Source: Cryobacterium sp. Y50
GTDB taxonomy: Bacteria > Actinomycetota > Actinomycetes > Actinomycetales > Microbacteriaceae
Direction: 5' to 3'
Assembly: GCF_002929805.1 (NCBI RefSeq)
Contig: NZ_PJJM01000081.1
Span: 1-63,931, forward strand
DNA length: 63,931 bases
The position numbers and the translations under genes were made by a program. The notes beneath the pieces are model-generated. The model saw nothing but the letters and a program-made list of their open reading frames with translations. It was not told the DNA's origin and did not search any database. Shown one piece after another: positions 16,998-26,021 of the stretch (position 1 is its first letter; the number at the start of each line of letters is the position of its first letter).

Positions 16998-17713
16998 ATG
17001 TCACCTCGTCAAACAAGAAATGGTTCGATGAGCTCACCCTAGAGCTGCGCATGCGCGATGTCTTCGGACACGCGATTGGCGACGCCGTAGCGACCGCCCG
17101 CGAACTACTCCTTGATACGGGTCAGAGCGCAGAAGAGGCCTTCGGACCCGCGCGTGCCTATGCGGCATCGCTCGACCTGCCTCGTGGGTCAGGACACGAT
17201 TGGGCGACCCGCGGATTGTGGACCTCCATGTTCGGTTTGCTCGCTTTCTCGCTCTTCGTTCAAACCGTCGGCGCCTGGACACAAGAGGAACTGCTCCTGA
17301 TCACTCCCGCACAACTGGTGATTGCCGCAGCTCTCGGCGGACTCGTCGCCCTCCTGCCGCTCTATCTTGCGGCGGCGATACGACGTCCGTGGTTGCTCGT
17401 TCTCCTCTTTGCTGTCGGCGCAGGCTGCGGGTTCCTGTGGTCAGCGATGACGCCGGCCACAACGGCAGAGGCCTGGATCAGCCTCGACCCGCTTCCGTGG
17501 CTGCTCGGCAGCGCCATCGCCATGGTTCTCTTATCAACATGGAATACGATCCAAACGCTGCGACGTGGCAACCTCGATGACATCACAGCCCCCATACCCG
17601 CCCGCCCGGCAGCCGGTATTCGTGGCATGCGGGTATTCGTGATGTTCACCAACTGGCTCTTCCCCTTATTCGCAGCAATCATGCTCTGCGTGGTCATCCT
17701 GTTCACTACCTGA
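16994..17713 (+). CDS. HAAS-domain membrane protein (PadR partner)
   Basis: 239 residues. A soluble helical start (ELTLELRMRDVFGHAIGDAV, then ARELLLDTG..AEEAFGPA) has the shape of the HAAS domain that sits beside PadR regulators, followed by about six membrane segments. It is assumed to sense or mediate envelope changes; no catalytic motif seen. Confidence 0.82.
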   Translation: MNVTSSNKKWFDELTLELRMRDVFGHAIGDAVATARELLLDTGQSAEEAFGPARAYAASLDLPRGSGHDWATRGLWTSMFGLLAFSLFVQTVGAWTQEELLLITPAQLVIAAALGGLVALLPLYLAAAIRRPWLLVLLFAVGAGCGFLWSAMTPATTAEAWISLDPLPWLLGSAIAMVLLSTWNTIQTLRRGNLDDITAPIPARPAAGIRGMRVFVMFTNWLFPLFAAIMLCVVILFTT

Positions 17714-17856
17714 ACGAACCCCTACGACCGCAACTGTAAGCCAGGGCCGTTGACGAGGTGCTCCCGGCCCAACGTGTCCGCAGACATGGGGCAAGGTGAC
17801 CGATCAAAGCCCGCAACGAACCGGGCTGACTTCACGGACGTTTGTCAAAGCGCTCA

Positions 17857-17873
17857 ACGTTCCCTCAGCGGGT
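17857..17873 (-). repeat. Dispersed hairpin repeat, degenerate copy 8
   Basis: On the minus strand CCCGCTGAGGGAACG, similar to the copies at 59447 and 62991. Degenerate. Confidence 0.35.
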
Positions 17874-17885
17874 AATACAGATGTA

Positions 17886-18136
17886 TCAAGCTTTGGATTT
17901 GGGGATGCATGCGCGAACAACAGCAATGGCAATGAGGACGACCAAAACGACTGCGGTCGTTGGAATGACGTACATTGCGCCGAAACCTATGGCCGCCGGC
18001 CACACTGGCTCGGGGCCGTTCAAGCTGCTCCAGCTTTCCCACGAGCCAGGCCAACAGCCGTATAGCCGATTACTCCTAGAAGCGCGGTAATTACCAATCC
18101 GAGCGTGATGGCCGCGCCCGTTATCCAACGCTTCAT
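17886..18136 (-). pseudogene. Frameshifted small two-TM protein
   Basis: From ATG 18136 (ribosome site GGGAGAAAG) the frame gives MKRWITGAAITLGLVITALL and a complete first membrane segment, then stops after 38 residues. Another frame continues with ESWSSLNGPEPVWPAAIGFG and a second membrane segment to IPKSKA. A single missing base near 18045 would restore an approximately 84-residue protein. No family recognised. Confidence 0.5.
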
Positions 18137-18295
18137 GTCTTTCTCCCAGTTCGTTTGACAGCAACGGTTACACGGATGGTTGGAGACGCAAGCGTCACCC
18201 ACGCTGCCTGATCGATGCATCGCGGTAACTTGGATAGGCGTCCGGAGGCACAGCCCTCGTTCTGTTGGGCTTGGTTTGTCGTCTGGTGCGACAGC

Positions 18296-18318
18296 GTCCC
18301 GTAAGGGGTTTCGAGACA
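18296..18318 (+). repeat. Dispersed hairpin repeat, copy 9
   Basis: GTCCCGTAAGGGGTTTCG followed by AGACA; the TTTCGAGACA end is shared with the copy at 51148-51176. Confidence 0.65.
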
Positions 18319-18404
18319 CTGGCGCGGTGTTGGAGCCGATGACTGCCGCTGTTGCCCAGAAGGTGTGGTGCAGCGGTTATGCAGTTTTGCATCTCCCCCA
18401 CGAA

Positions 18405-19112
18405 TCAGGCGTCGTGTCGACGCACCCGCAACAGTGCGATTGTGTAGACGCCGAGAATCAGTGTGATCGTCCCGGCGCTTGCCACCACCAATGCCGTCCA
18501 GGCCGACACGAAGGCCAACGTGATTGATGCAACACCAATGAGCACCATGAGAATGGCCGCGGGTCGATAACCAGGGCCAACGGCCTCTAGGAGGCGTCTC
18601 AGGAAGGGAGGCAAGGACTCATCTTCGGGACGAGCCAGGGGGAAAGCGATTCCGAGCAGGATGACGATGAGGCCCAGGCTCGCTGCCATCGCCTCTTCCA
18701 GGGGGAAGTTGTTTCCGGCAAATGCGCTCAACAGTCCGAAGTGCGAGATAGTCATTGCCATTGCCATTGCCACTGCCACGCCTGCAAGCAGATAGCCCAG
18801 AACGCGCACCGCATTGCGGGAGTTCGCGGGGGCGTCCTGTGAGAGCACCTTTCGGAGTTTGCGATCTAGTAATGGCGCAGCTCCCAACAACGCAGCGAAA
18901 AGGACCAGGAAGAAGGGGAAGGCCGCAACAGCGAACCAGCGTTGAACCACACTCTCACCATGACGAGCGTTCGCCCCTCGCGTGACGAGAGACTCGGCCA
19001 TGTCCGGCCAGAAGACTACGGACGCAACAACCATCGTTATGCAGGCAAAACCAACAACCGCAAACGCCGGTCGGAGAGCCTTGAGCTCGCTTGAAAATCC
19101 CAGATCAGGCAT
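18405..19112 (-). CDS. SdpI/DUF1648-like membrane protein
   Basis: 235 residues, six hydrophobic segments. The loop after segment one (WPDMAESLVTRGANARHG) resembles the DUF1648 signature of SdpI-type proteins, which protect cells from secreted toxins in Bacillus. It follows the ArsR gene by 3 bp, the same layout as sdpR-sdpI. Homology is distant, so immunity is inference. Confidence 0.62.
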   Translation of the reverse strand: MPDLGFSSELKALRPAFAVVGFACITMVVASVVFWPDMAESLVTRGANARHGESVVQRWFAVAAFPFFLVLFAALLGAAPLLDRKLRKVLSQDAPANSRNAVRVLGYLLAGVAVAMAMAMTISHFGLLSAFAGNNFPLEEAMAASLGLIVILLGIAFPLARPEDESLPPFLRRLLEAVGPGYRPAAILMVLIGVASITLAFVSAWTALVVASAGTITLILGVYTIALLRVRRHDA

Positions 19113-19115
19113 GAT

Positions 19116-19430
19116 TCAACTCTCATTTCCTTGGGTCGATTGGTCCCCTTGTCCGTCATCGCGACGTAATCTCGACAGCGCAACGATCGCTTCTTCGATC
19201 ACCATGAGGTTTGCGCGGTACTGGATTTCCGTCCCTTGCCGCCTCGATACAACCAAATCAGCGTGGCGAAGTACCTTGAGGTGTGCGGAAAGGGTTGAGT
19301 GCCCGATCTCCAGATCGCGGGCGATATCACCGGCACGAACGAAGTCCTTGTCCCGAAGAAACTGCAAAATTCGACGACGATTGCTATTCGCCAGAGCGTC
19401 GAATATCCCTTCTTCGTTATTTCGTGACAT
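19116..19430 (-). CDS. ArsR-family autorepressor, SdpR-like
   Basis: 104 residues with the ArsR winged helix: IFDALANSNRRRILQFLRD, GDIARDLEIGHSTLSAHLKV and a wing RRQGTEIQYRANL. No Cys metal site, consistent with SdpR-type non-metal sensors. The ATG is 6 nt after TAATAT, i.e. leaderless, and lies within a dyad. Confidence 0.92.
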   Translation of the reverse strand: MSRNNEEGIFDALANSNRRRILQFLRDKDFVRAGDIARDLEIGHSTLSAHLKVLRHADLVVSRRQGTEIQYRANLMVIEEAIVALSRLRRDDGQGDQSTQGNES

Positions 19431-19467
19431 AACGAGATATTACCAGACGCACCGGGAAACTTCTCAA
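19414..19467 (-). promoter_or_regulatory. ArsR promoter with operator across the start codon
   Basis: On the minus strand TTGAGA (19462-19467), 19-bp spacer, TAATAT (19437-19442), then ATG 6 nt on. TCGTTAT (19414-19420) and ATAACGA (19429-19435) form a dyad with an 8-bp gap that contains the start codon. Confidence 0.65.
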
Positions 19468-19831
19468 GCCAGCGGGCGATCAGATGTGCCCTATAACCGA
19501 TGTACACCAAAAGACAAGGGATACAAGACGCTGACTACCCGCTCTGAGCCAACGCGGGCAACTAGGTCGATGCGCCAAATAGCAATCAAAGAACACCGCC
19601 ATATAGCGCCGAAAGTCACACGGCGCTTCGTGCGTGCCGAAGAGACCCCGTCACCATTCCCCTTATGGGCGGCTAGGCGGGTCGTCGCGCCCATATTTAG
19701 TTTGTTCATTCGAGCGCCCGCTGATCGCTCCTTCCGGGCGCGTACGTTGGCTGAGGTACCGCCCCATACGTGCGCGGGAGGTCTCACAGTCATGCTCATG
19801 CGGCATCGAGTTGGAATTTTGGCGGCGCGAC
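19468..19831. other. Non-coding stretch
   Basis: About 360 bp between the ArsR gene and the promoter of the next operon. Open frames here are short and lack ribosome sites. I see no repeat or RNA gene in it. Confidence 0.4.
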
Positions 19832-19860
19832 TTGACGCCGCCTCGATTGTCAAGGATACT
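19832..19860 (+). promoter_or_regulatory. Promoter of the ABC-2/Xre operon
   Basis: TTGACG (19832-19837), 17-bp spacer, GATACT (19855-19860). The transcript would start near 19867 and carry a short untranslated leader before the permease gene. Confidence 0.6.
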
Positions 19861-19919
19861 TTCCATATGGTAAGTCTCCTTGTCACTGAAGCTCTTGGTC
19901 GGTTTGGGTGTCGCTTGTG

Positions 19920-21002
19920 ATGCGGTGTGGCAAGAGGGGCGTTTCCCTCCCGCTTTGTTGGGGTACCTTTGCGCGTCTTTCGGTGATGAGCGGGAAGGAC
20001 GTGCTGAGGAACCCGCTTACGGGATTCTCGATGCTGTTCATGTTCGCGACCATTCTGGTGATCTACGTGTCGATGTGGCTTTCCTTCACCGTTCTCGGGC
20101 TGACTCCTTCGGCTGTCGTCACTTCTGCAGGTGCGCCCGTTATGGACGCTTTGGACAGTGCCGGTGTCGCGCTCGTCGACGTAGGTGCTGAAGGCCGGAA
20201 CGCGGAGATCACTGTTCACGACGGCCGCGTTTATGTCCTTCTTGATGCGTCGAATCAACCAGCGTGGAATCCGATCTGGATAGGGCTTCGAGATGCCGGT
20301 TTCGCTGCCGATGCGATCACAGTGGTCGATAGTGACGGGGATGTGAAGCTCGATCCACTCCGCGCTAATTTGGGCGTCGCCGCGATGCTGGGGATCGCGA
20401 GTATCGCGTTCATTGGCACCACTGTTCCGTTAGTGGCAATGAGGGAGCGGGGTCTCCTTCGATTGTTTGGCACGACGCCCCTTCGCCGCTCGACGTTTTT
20501 GCTGGCGCAGCTTCCTGCTCGGGTTCTCGTTGCGGTGGTCCCGATTACGCTCACCGTCACGATTGCCGTCTGGCAACGCTATCTCGATGGACTCGATGTC
20601 CTGGGCCTTGGTGTCACGTTCCTGCTCGGTACGGCCATGCTTCTGTCCTTCGGCTTGGTGTTCGCAGCACGGTCACGTAATGCCGAAGCGACGCAGCAAA
20701 GTATGGTGATGCTGACGATCATGCTGGTTTTTGCCTCTGGTGGCCTCCTGCCCGCGTCAATCCTTCCGGCTGTTATCCAGATCGCGATGAACTGTCTGCC
20801 GACGACGTGGCTAGCGACGGCCGCCAGCGCCACGCTCACCGGCTCCGAACCGTTTTTTCCCCTCACGGTCCTCTGGGCCCTCATGGCGGTGACCGCAGCA
20901 TGTGCCGCGGGAATGGCTGCCCGACTCTTCGAGTGGGATCAGTCCGAACCGCGACGCCGCCAACCAACGATTCGACGAGAGAAAGTACAGGCGCAATTGT
21001 GA
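19920..21002 (+). CDS. ABC-2-type transporter permease
   Basis: About 360 residues. One membrane segment after KDVLRNPLTGFSMLF, an extracellular domain near residues 50-135, then five to six segments including the ABC-2 RGLLRLFGTTPLRRSTFLLA stretch and LVFASGGLLPASILPAVIQ. The start is uncertain: ATG 19920, GTG 19908 or ATG 19986. Its TGA overlaps the next GTG. It forms a heteromeric exporter with the permease at 22586 and the ATPase at 21636 (inference from operon). Confidence 0.82.
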   Translation: MRCGKRGVSLPLCWGTFARLSVMSGKDVLRNPLTGFSMLFMFATILVIYVSMWLSFTVLGLTPSAVVTSAGAPVMDALDSAGVALVDVGAEGRNAEITVHDGRVYVLLDASNQPAWNPIWIGLRDAGFAADAITVVDSDGDVKLDPLRANLGVAAMLGIASIAFIGTTVPLVAMRERGLLRLFGTTPLRRSTFLLAQLPARVLVAVVPITLTVTIAVWQRYLDGLDVLGLGVTFLLGTAMLLSFGLVFAARSRNAEATQQSMVMLTIMLVFASGGLLPASILPAVIQIAMNCLPTTWLATAASATLTGSEPFFPLTVLWALMAVTAACAAGMAARLFEWDQSEPRRRQPTIRREKVQAQL

Positions 21003-21418
21003 CACCAGAGCCAAAGACTCGAACCCCGAGAGAGCTGCAAGGGTCTCGACGGTACATGTGGGAGGTGGGCGCGGGAGTCGTCGCGTTTGTCTTGCTGTTT
21101 CTTTTCCTCCCGGGAGTCGTTCGCACCGAAGAGCGAACGCCAGCAAGTATTCTCATTGCGCTCCTGCCACTCATCCCTGTGCTCTGGATCACCATCGCCG
21201 TTGCTCGACACATTCATCGTGTGGACGAGTTCCAACGGATCTTCGTCTTGCAGAGTTTCGCGATCGGTTTCGGGGCGGCGATGTTGATTGCTCTCACTGT
21301 CGCTTTCCTGAGCACCGCCGGCGTCACCGTTGCATACCCCGAGTGGTGGGTGTTCATTGGAGGGATGTCTTTGTGGGGCGTCGCCATTAGTGTTCTCTCA
21401 TTCCGCGCGAGTCGATGA
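20999..21418 (+). CDS. Four-TM membrane protein paired with Xre regulator
   Basis: 139 residues from GTG 20999, which overlaps the preceding stop. Four hydrophobic segments separated by RVDEFQRIFVLQSFAIGFG, a stretch often seen in small membrane proteins placed just before a short Xre gene. ATGA overlap with that Xre gene. Function unknown. Confidence 0.72.
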   Translation: MTPEPKTRTPRELQGSRRYMWEVGAGVVAFVLLFLFLPGVVRTEERTPASILIALLPLIPVLWITIAVARHIHRVDEFQRIFVLQSFAIGFGAAMLIALTVAFLSTAGVTVAYPEWWVFIGGMSLWGVAISVLSFRASR

Positions 21419-21639
21419 GAAACGACGTTCGCAAGCTCCGCACCGAGCACGGATGGACTCAGGTGCAGTTCGCCGAAGCTCTGGGCGTCTCCCGACAGAC
21501 CGTCAACGCGCTGGAGACCGGTAGGTACGACCCCTCACTGCCGTTGGCCTTTCGAGTGTCGACTTTGTTCTCTGTGCCAATCGAGACCATCTTCTTCCCC
21601 GACGAAAATGACGCCCCACCTACCGGAGGCAAGCGATGA
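21415..21639 (+). CDS. Xre-family transcriptional regulator, short
   Basis: 74 residues, essentially one helix-turn-helix: MRNDVRKLRTEHGWTQVQFA, then EALGVSRQTVNALETGRYDP and the tail FSVPIETIFFPDE. This is the compact YgzD-like type. It overlaps its neighbours on both sides and probably controls the whole ABC operon. Confidence 0.93.
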   Translation: MRNDVRKLRTEHGWTQVQFAEALGVSRQTVNALETGRYDPSLPLAFRVSTLFSVPIETIFFPDENDAPPTGGKR

Positions 21640-22589
21640 TCGACCGAACAAGCGATGTGATTGTCGTCAACAAACTATGCAAAGTGTACGGAACGCAGAA
21701 TGTCCTTCGGGGTATTGATTTGACGTTGCGGCGCGGCGAGGTCTTCGGACTTCTCGGGCCGAACGGAGCAGGAAAGACTACGACGCTGGAGACTATAGTC
21801 GGGCTCAGACAACCCACCTCAGGTACCGTCACCGTTCTCGGCTTCGATCCTGCGAAGGACCGGCGTGAGATTACCGAGCGGATGGCCGTGCAGCCACAGG
21901 CCGCAGCGTTGTTTCCCACCTTGACCGTGTGGGAGACAGTCCAACTGTTCGCCTCGTTCTATACCGCACCGCGTGAGACTGCCGACATTCTCCGCGAGGT
22001 CGGGCTCGAACAGGCACACCAAATGCGGGTGAAGCACTTATCCGGCGGTCAAGAACGACGCCTACTTATCGGCATTGCCCTCATCGGGAATCCCGAGATT
22101 CTGGTGCTGGACGAACCCTCCGCCGGACTAAACCCGAGCGCCCGCCGCAAACTGTGGGACATCATCGAAGGTCAGCGAAAGCGAGGCGGCACGGTGCTCT
22201 TGTCGACCCACCATATGGACGAGGCCACCCAGATGTGCGACCGGCTTGCCATCATCGTTGACGGAAGAGTCGCGGCGGAGGGAGAACCTGAAGAGCTCAT
22301 CCGGCAGTACTCTGCCACCGCGACTGTCACCTTCACCGTTCCCCGCCCGGTGACCAGCACAGACCTCGCTGAGCTCGGTCTCGTCGGCAACATAACGACG
22401 ACCCAGATCGGAGCCGAGACCCATGCCCGTGTAGTGACGGAAGACCCCGACACCATCCTTCGAAAAATCACTTTTTCACCGAGACTCGACGCCCACGACT
22501 ATCGAGTGCAGCGTGGGTCGCTCGAAGACGTCTTCCTGGACATCTCGAACTCGAACCCGAGCACCAAATCGAGCACCGGCAGGCCATGA
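21636..22589 (+). CDS. ABC transporter ATP-binding protein
   Basis: 317 residues with Walker A GPNGAGKTT (about residues 46-54), signature LSGGQERR, Walker B ILVLDEPSAGLN and switch His in STHHMDE, then a C-terminal DUF4162-like extension. Typical ATPase of ABC-2 drug or lipid exporters. Four-base overlaps link it to the Xre gene and to the second permease. Confidence 0.94.
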   Translation: MIDRTSDVIVVNKLCKVYGTQNVLRGIDLTLRRGEVFGLLGPNGAGKTTTLETIVGLRQPTSGTVTVLGFDPAKDRREITERMAVQPQAAALFPTLTVWETVQLFASFYTAPRETADILREVGLEQAHQMRVKHLSGGQERRLLIGIALIGNPEILVLDEPSAGLNPSARRKLWDIIEGQRKRGGTVLLSTHHMDEATQMCDRLAIIVDGRVAAEGEPEELIRQYSATATVTFTVPRPVTSTDLAELGLVGNITTTQIGAETHARVVTEDPDTILRKITFSPRLDAHDYRVQRGSLEDVFLDISNSNPSTKSSTGRP

Positions 22590-23356
22590 CAGTTGGAGCC
22601 TCGACGGGCGCTCAAGTTCTCCCATTCGCACGGATGCACACACGCGAACTTCTTCGGAGCAAACGCGCTTTGGTGGCTCTCCTGGTCAGCTTCGCTGCGT
22701 TTCCCGTCCCGTTCTGGGGCATCGACATCCTCATTGCGGCGGCTACCGGAAGCCCAGCCGGCCTGCTCCTGAAGAGTTTGCCGCTCATCGCCGTGACCGG
22801 ATTCATGGCCGTCGCGCTCATCCTGACAACCGTTCAACGCGTCACGTACCGCAGTAACGGAGTATTGCTTCAGCTGGCGACCACTCCTGCGCGCCGCAAA
22901 GCGTTCCTGCTCGGTCACGTCCCTGTTCGGGCCGGAATTCTCGCCCTAGAAGGAATCGTCATCATTGCCATTGCCATTGCGGACGGCATCCTTATGGGAG
23001 ACGTAGGACTACTCGCTGTCACGCTCCTTCTCGGCGGGGCCATGATGCTCGTCTTCGGCTATTTACTCGCCGCCCGGATGACGAATCCAGATCTCGCACT
23101 GCAGTTGTCGTACATCATTCCGATGATCGCCCTATTCACGTCCGGAGCGGTATTCCCGCTCGAATCATTGCCCGAATGGATCACGATAGTTTTCCGTGCT
23201 CTTCCATCCACCTGGTTCGTTGACACCCTGAGCGCGCTGTTGGCCAACTCCGCACCCTTCCTCCCAATAGGCGTGAACTGGGCACTGATGACACTCTTTG
23301 CAGCGGGTACAGCCTACGTCGCGGTTCGATCCCACCAATGGATCTCGAATGAATGA
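22586..23356 (+). CDS. ABC-2-type transporter permease
   Basis: 256 residues with six hydrophobic segments. RVTYRSNGVLLQLATTPARR and FTSGAVFPLESLPEWITIVF are the conserved inner parts of ABC-2 permeases. It resembles the second half of the permease at 19920 and most likely dimerises with it. Confidence 0.9.
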   Translation: MTVGASTGAQVLPFARMHTRELLRSKRALVALLVSFAAFPVPFWGIDILIAAATGSPAGLLLKSLPLIAVTGFMAVALILTTVQRVTYRSNGVLLQLATTPARRKAFLLGHVPVRAGILALEGIVIIAIAIADGILMGDVGLLAVTLLLGGAMMLVFGYLLAARMTNPDLALQLSYIIPMIALFTSGAVFPLESLPEWITIVFRALPSTWFVDTLSALLANSAPFLPIGVNWALMTLFAAGTAYVAVRSHQWISNE

Positions 23357-23508
23357 ACCGCTTCGCAAGCCATAAACGGCCACGCTCTGCGTCGACCAGC
23401 ATCCGGCAAACAGAAGGAGTCACACTGACCAGCTTGTCAACTGGCACCAGCGTCAATATCTGCCTCAGTAGCCGTTCCCCCATTGCGGGACACGCTCACA
23501 CGCCGTGA
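23353..23508 (+). CDS. Small Ser/Thr-rich ORF, doubtful
   Basis: 51 residues starting with ATG that overlaps the permease stop by ATGA, the junction used throughout this operon. The first half is basic, the second (TSLSTGTSVNICLSSRSPIA) is rich in Ser and Thr with one Cys. No family is recognised and codon use is not decisive; the overlap may be chance. Confidence 0.3.
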   Translation: MNRFASHKRPRSASTSIRQTEGVTLTSLSTGTSVNICLSSRSPIAGHAHTP

Positions 23509-23577
23509 TGTGATCACACGGAGGTTTCGGGCGAGTTCAGACTCAGGCGCATGAACGAAGACAGTCGACTCAACGAG

Positions 23578-24267
23578 TCAATCATTGGCAGTGAGATAGG
23601 CCAGCACCGCGCGTACCCGGCGATTGTCCTCGCCAGCTGGCAGTTCTAGTTTCATGAACACATTTGTGACGTGTTTGGAGACGGCGCTGGTGGAGAGGTA
23701 GAGCCGTTCAGCGATCTGCTGGTTCGATAGTCCTTGGCTCATTAGCTCCAGCACTTCGAACTCGCGGGCACTGAGCCGATCCAGTGCTGTACGGCGGCCA
23801 TGGATGAGGCGAGTCGCGACTTCAGGATCTACAACAACGCCGCCCGCGGCGATGATCGATAGTGACCGCATGAAGTCCGCCACGCGTGAAATGCGGTCCT
23901 TCAAAAGATAACCGAGGCCTCCGGCCTCTTGTGGTGACACCATGGATGACCCGTCTCCCCAGCCGTTGAAGAGGTCCGTCGCGTGGGCAGTGGCCACATA
24001 CTGGGACAGGACAAGAATTCCCATTCCCGGGTAATCTCTGCGGATGTTGATTGCTGCGGCCAGGCCGTCGTCACGCATGCCTGGCGGCATTCTGACGTCG
24101 GTGATGACAACGTCGGGGCGCCGCCCAGCGTGCACGGCCGTTGCAAGTGCCCGGATTAATTCCGGGGCGGTGGCCGCCTCCGAGATGACCTCGTGACCCT
24201 GACGCTCGACCAGGGACACTAAACCCTCGCGCAGAAGCGCAGAGTCATCGGCGATGATCAGTTTCAT
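23578..24267 (-). CDS. Response regulator, NarL/LuxR type
   Basis: 229 residues. The receiver domain has acidic pair DD at 7-8 and phospho-acceptor Asp57 in VVITDVRMPP; the LuxR-type helix-turn-helix is RLSAREFEVLELMSQGLSNQ followed by QIAERLYLSTSAVSKHV. ATGA overlap with the kinase gene. It likely controls the divergent ABC genes at 25314-27379. Confidence 0.94.
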   Translation of the reverse strand: MKLIIADDSALLREGLVSLVERQGHEVISEAATAPELIRALATAVHAGRRPDVVITDVRMPPGMRDDGLAAAINIRRDYPGMGILVLSQYVATAHATDLFNGWGDGSSMVSPQEAGGLGYLLKDRISRVADFMRSLSIIAAGGVVVDPEVATRLIHGRRTALDRLSAREFEVLELMSQGLSNQQIAERLYLSTSAVSKHVTNVFMKLELPAGEDNRRVRAVLAYLTAND

Positions 24268-25178
24268 GGGTTCGTTTCGTTGGTTGGAGTGAGTAGTAGC
24301 GGTATCCGGGCTGACAGTGTCGTGGGCCCACCCTTGGGTGAAACCAGTTCCAGGGAGCCACCAAAGGCAGCTAGTCGTTCACGCATCCCGACAAGCCCGC
24401 CGCCGTGGCGCAACTGGGCGCCTCCTGGCCCGTTGTCCACGACGGAAACGTGCAGGTCTGCATCGGCGGCCAGCAGCAGTGTCGCTGTCGCTCCCGGTGC
24501 GTGTTTGGCCACGTTTGTCAGGGCTTCGGAGCAGAAGAACCAGGCGGTCGCTGCGACGCCCTCGGGCATGTTCGGTAAACGGTGCGGGCAGTGCACTGCT
24601 ACGTCTACAGTGCTGCGTTCGACCATGTCGGTGACGGCGGCGAGCAGTCCCAGGTCCGCGAGTGCTTGGGGGTGAATGTTGGATACGGTGGAGCGCAGTG
24701 CGCGCATCGCTTCCTCCGCGTCGCGGTGCGCTCCCTCCAGCAATGAGGCAAGGAGCATCGGCTCAGAGCCTCGGGTGCTGGCGCGGTTGTGAAGCACGGA
24801 TGAGGCTTCGCCGAGTTTCATACTGGCCGACACTAAGTATTGTTGGGCGCCGTCGTGCAAGTCGCGCTCGATGCGACGTCGTTCGATCTCGAATGCTGAC
24901 ACGATGACCCGCCGGGAATCACGCACCTCCCGTAGTTCTCGTGCCCAATCAACGGGCCGCGCTGTGATGGCCACGAATTTTGCGCGCTCCAACTTCAGCA
25001 ATACCCACCACGCGAGGACTGCCACTGCCACGGCTGCAAAACTGGCGAACACGCTGAACTCGTTTGCTCGCGCTGACAGCGTGACGCCCAACAGGAAACC
25101 AATGACCAAGACACTGGCTAGACCGACTCCTGCTTGGCTAAGAAACAGGATGCGACGGTGGCGCGTGAGGTCTTGCAT
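24264..25178 (-). CDS. Sensor histidine kinase, HisKA_3 type
   Basis: 304 residues from ATG 25178. Two hydrophobic segments with almost no extracellular loop, then the HisKA_3 box ERRRIERDLHDGAQQYLV with His108, and the ATPase motifs EALTNVAKHAPG, DNGPGG and GLVGMRERLAAFGG. A sensor with so small a loop usually senses within the membrane or through a transporter, as in antimicrobial-peptide modules (family knowledge). The frame is open up to 25256. Confidence 0.92.
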   Translation of the reverse strand: MQDLTRHRRILFLSQAGVGLASVLVIGFLLGVTLSARANEFSVFASFAAVAVAVLAWWVLLKLERAKFVAITARPVDWARELREVRDSRRVIVSAFEIERRRIERDLHDGAQQYLVSASMKLGEASSVLHNRASTRGSEPMLLASLLEGAHRDAEEAMRALRSTVSNIHPQALADLGLLAAVTDMVERSTVDVAVHCPHRLPNMPEGVAATAWFFCSEALTNVAKHAPGATATLLLAADADLHVSVVDNGPGGAQLRHGGGLVGMRERLAAFGGSLELVSPKGGPTTLSARIPLLLTPTNETNP

Positions 25179-25313
25179 AGGAACAACTCTAGAAGAGGCA
25201 CAAACGATCAGCCCCACGAACGTGGCCTCCGCGCTAAAGGGTGGAGCTGACTCCACCCTGTTCGGGAGGCTGGCGTCATGGCGCCCGCCTTCCCGCCATG
25301 GTCGACTAGGAAC

Positions 25314-26021
25314 ATGATCACCCCCTCGTTACCGCGCAAGACTCTCGCCGCTCATAATCTCTCCAAGTCCTATGGACCGGTCCGCGCACTGGCCGATGTG
25401 ACCTTCGACATCCCCTCGGGACAGGCTGTTGCCATCATGGGGCCGTCCGGATCGGGCAAATCGACATTGTTGCATTGCTTGTCCGGGATCCTCGTTCCCG
25501 ACGCCGGAGAGGTGTCGCTGGGTGGTAAATCCGTCTCGAGCTTGAAAGACAAACAACGTTCGCTGTTGAGGCGGCGCCGGTTTGGCTTCGTCTTCCAAGA
25601 CGGCCAGCTCTTGCCAGAACTCCCTGCTCGCGAGAACGTCGCTCTTCCTCTCCTCCTCACGGGTATTCCCAGAAACCGTGCCCTGAAGACAGCGGACGAG
25701 TGGTTGGGCAAACTTGGATTAGCGGGCATGGAGAATCGCCGTCCGGGCGAGCTATCCGGGGGCCAGGCCCAGCGGGTCGCGATTGCTCGGGCAGTTATTC
25801 ACGAACCCGAGGTGGTCTTTGCCGACGAACCGACCGGCGCATTGGACCAGACAACCGGGCATGAGGTGATGCAGATTCTCACAGCGACCACCGCCAGCTC
25901 TGGAGCCTCACTGGTGGTCGTCACCCACGATGATGAGGTCGCCAGATGGTGTCAGCGTCTCATCGAAATCCGCGACGCTATGGTTCACGACGACCAGCTG
26001 ATCAGTCGGAGTACCCGATGA
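25314..26021 (+). CDS. ABC transporter ATP-binding protein, MacB/BceA-like
   Basis: 235 residues with Walker A GPSGSGKST, Q-loop FVFQDGQLL, signature LSGGQAQR, Walker B VVFADEPTGALD. Starts at ATG 25314 before the NLSKSYGPVRAL strand; the ORF extends upstream without similarity. Divergent from the two-component genes and overlapping the permease gene by ATGA. Confidence 0.92.
   Translation: MITPSLPRKTLAAHNLSKSYGPVRALADVTFDIPSGQAVAIMGPSGSGKSTLLHCLSGILVPDAGEVSLGGKSVSSLKDKQRSLLRRRRFGFVFQDGQLLPELPARENVALPLLLTGIPRNRALKTADEWLGKLGLAGMENRRPGELSGGQAQRVAIARAVIHEPEVVFADEPTGALDQTTGHEVMQILTATTASSGASLVVVTHDDEVARWCQRLIEIRDAMVHDDQLISRSTR

Noticed and set aside
19491..20258. 255-codon minus-strand frame upstream of and inside the ABC-2 permease gene
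   Set aside because: Composition is Arg/His/Thr-rich shadow sequence; it crosses the permease coding region.
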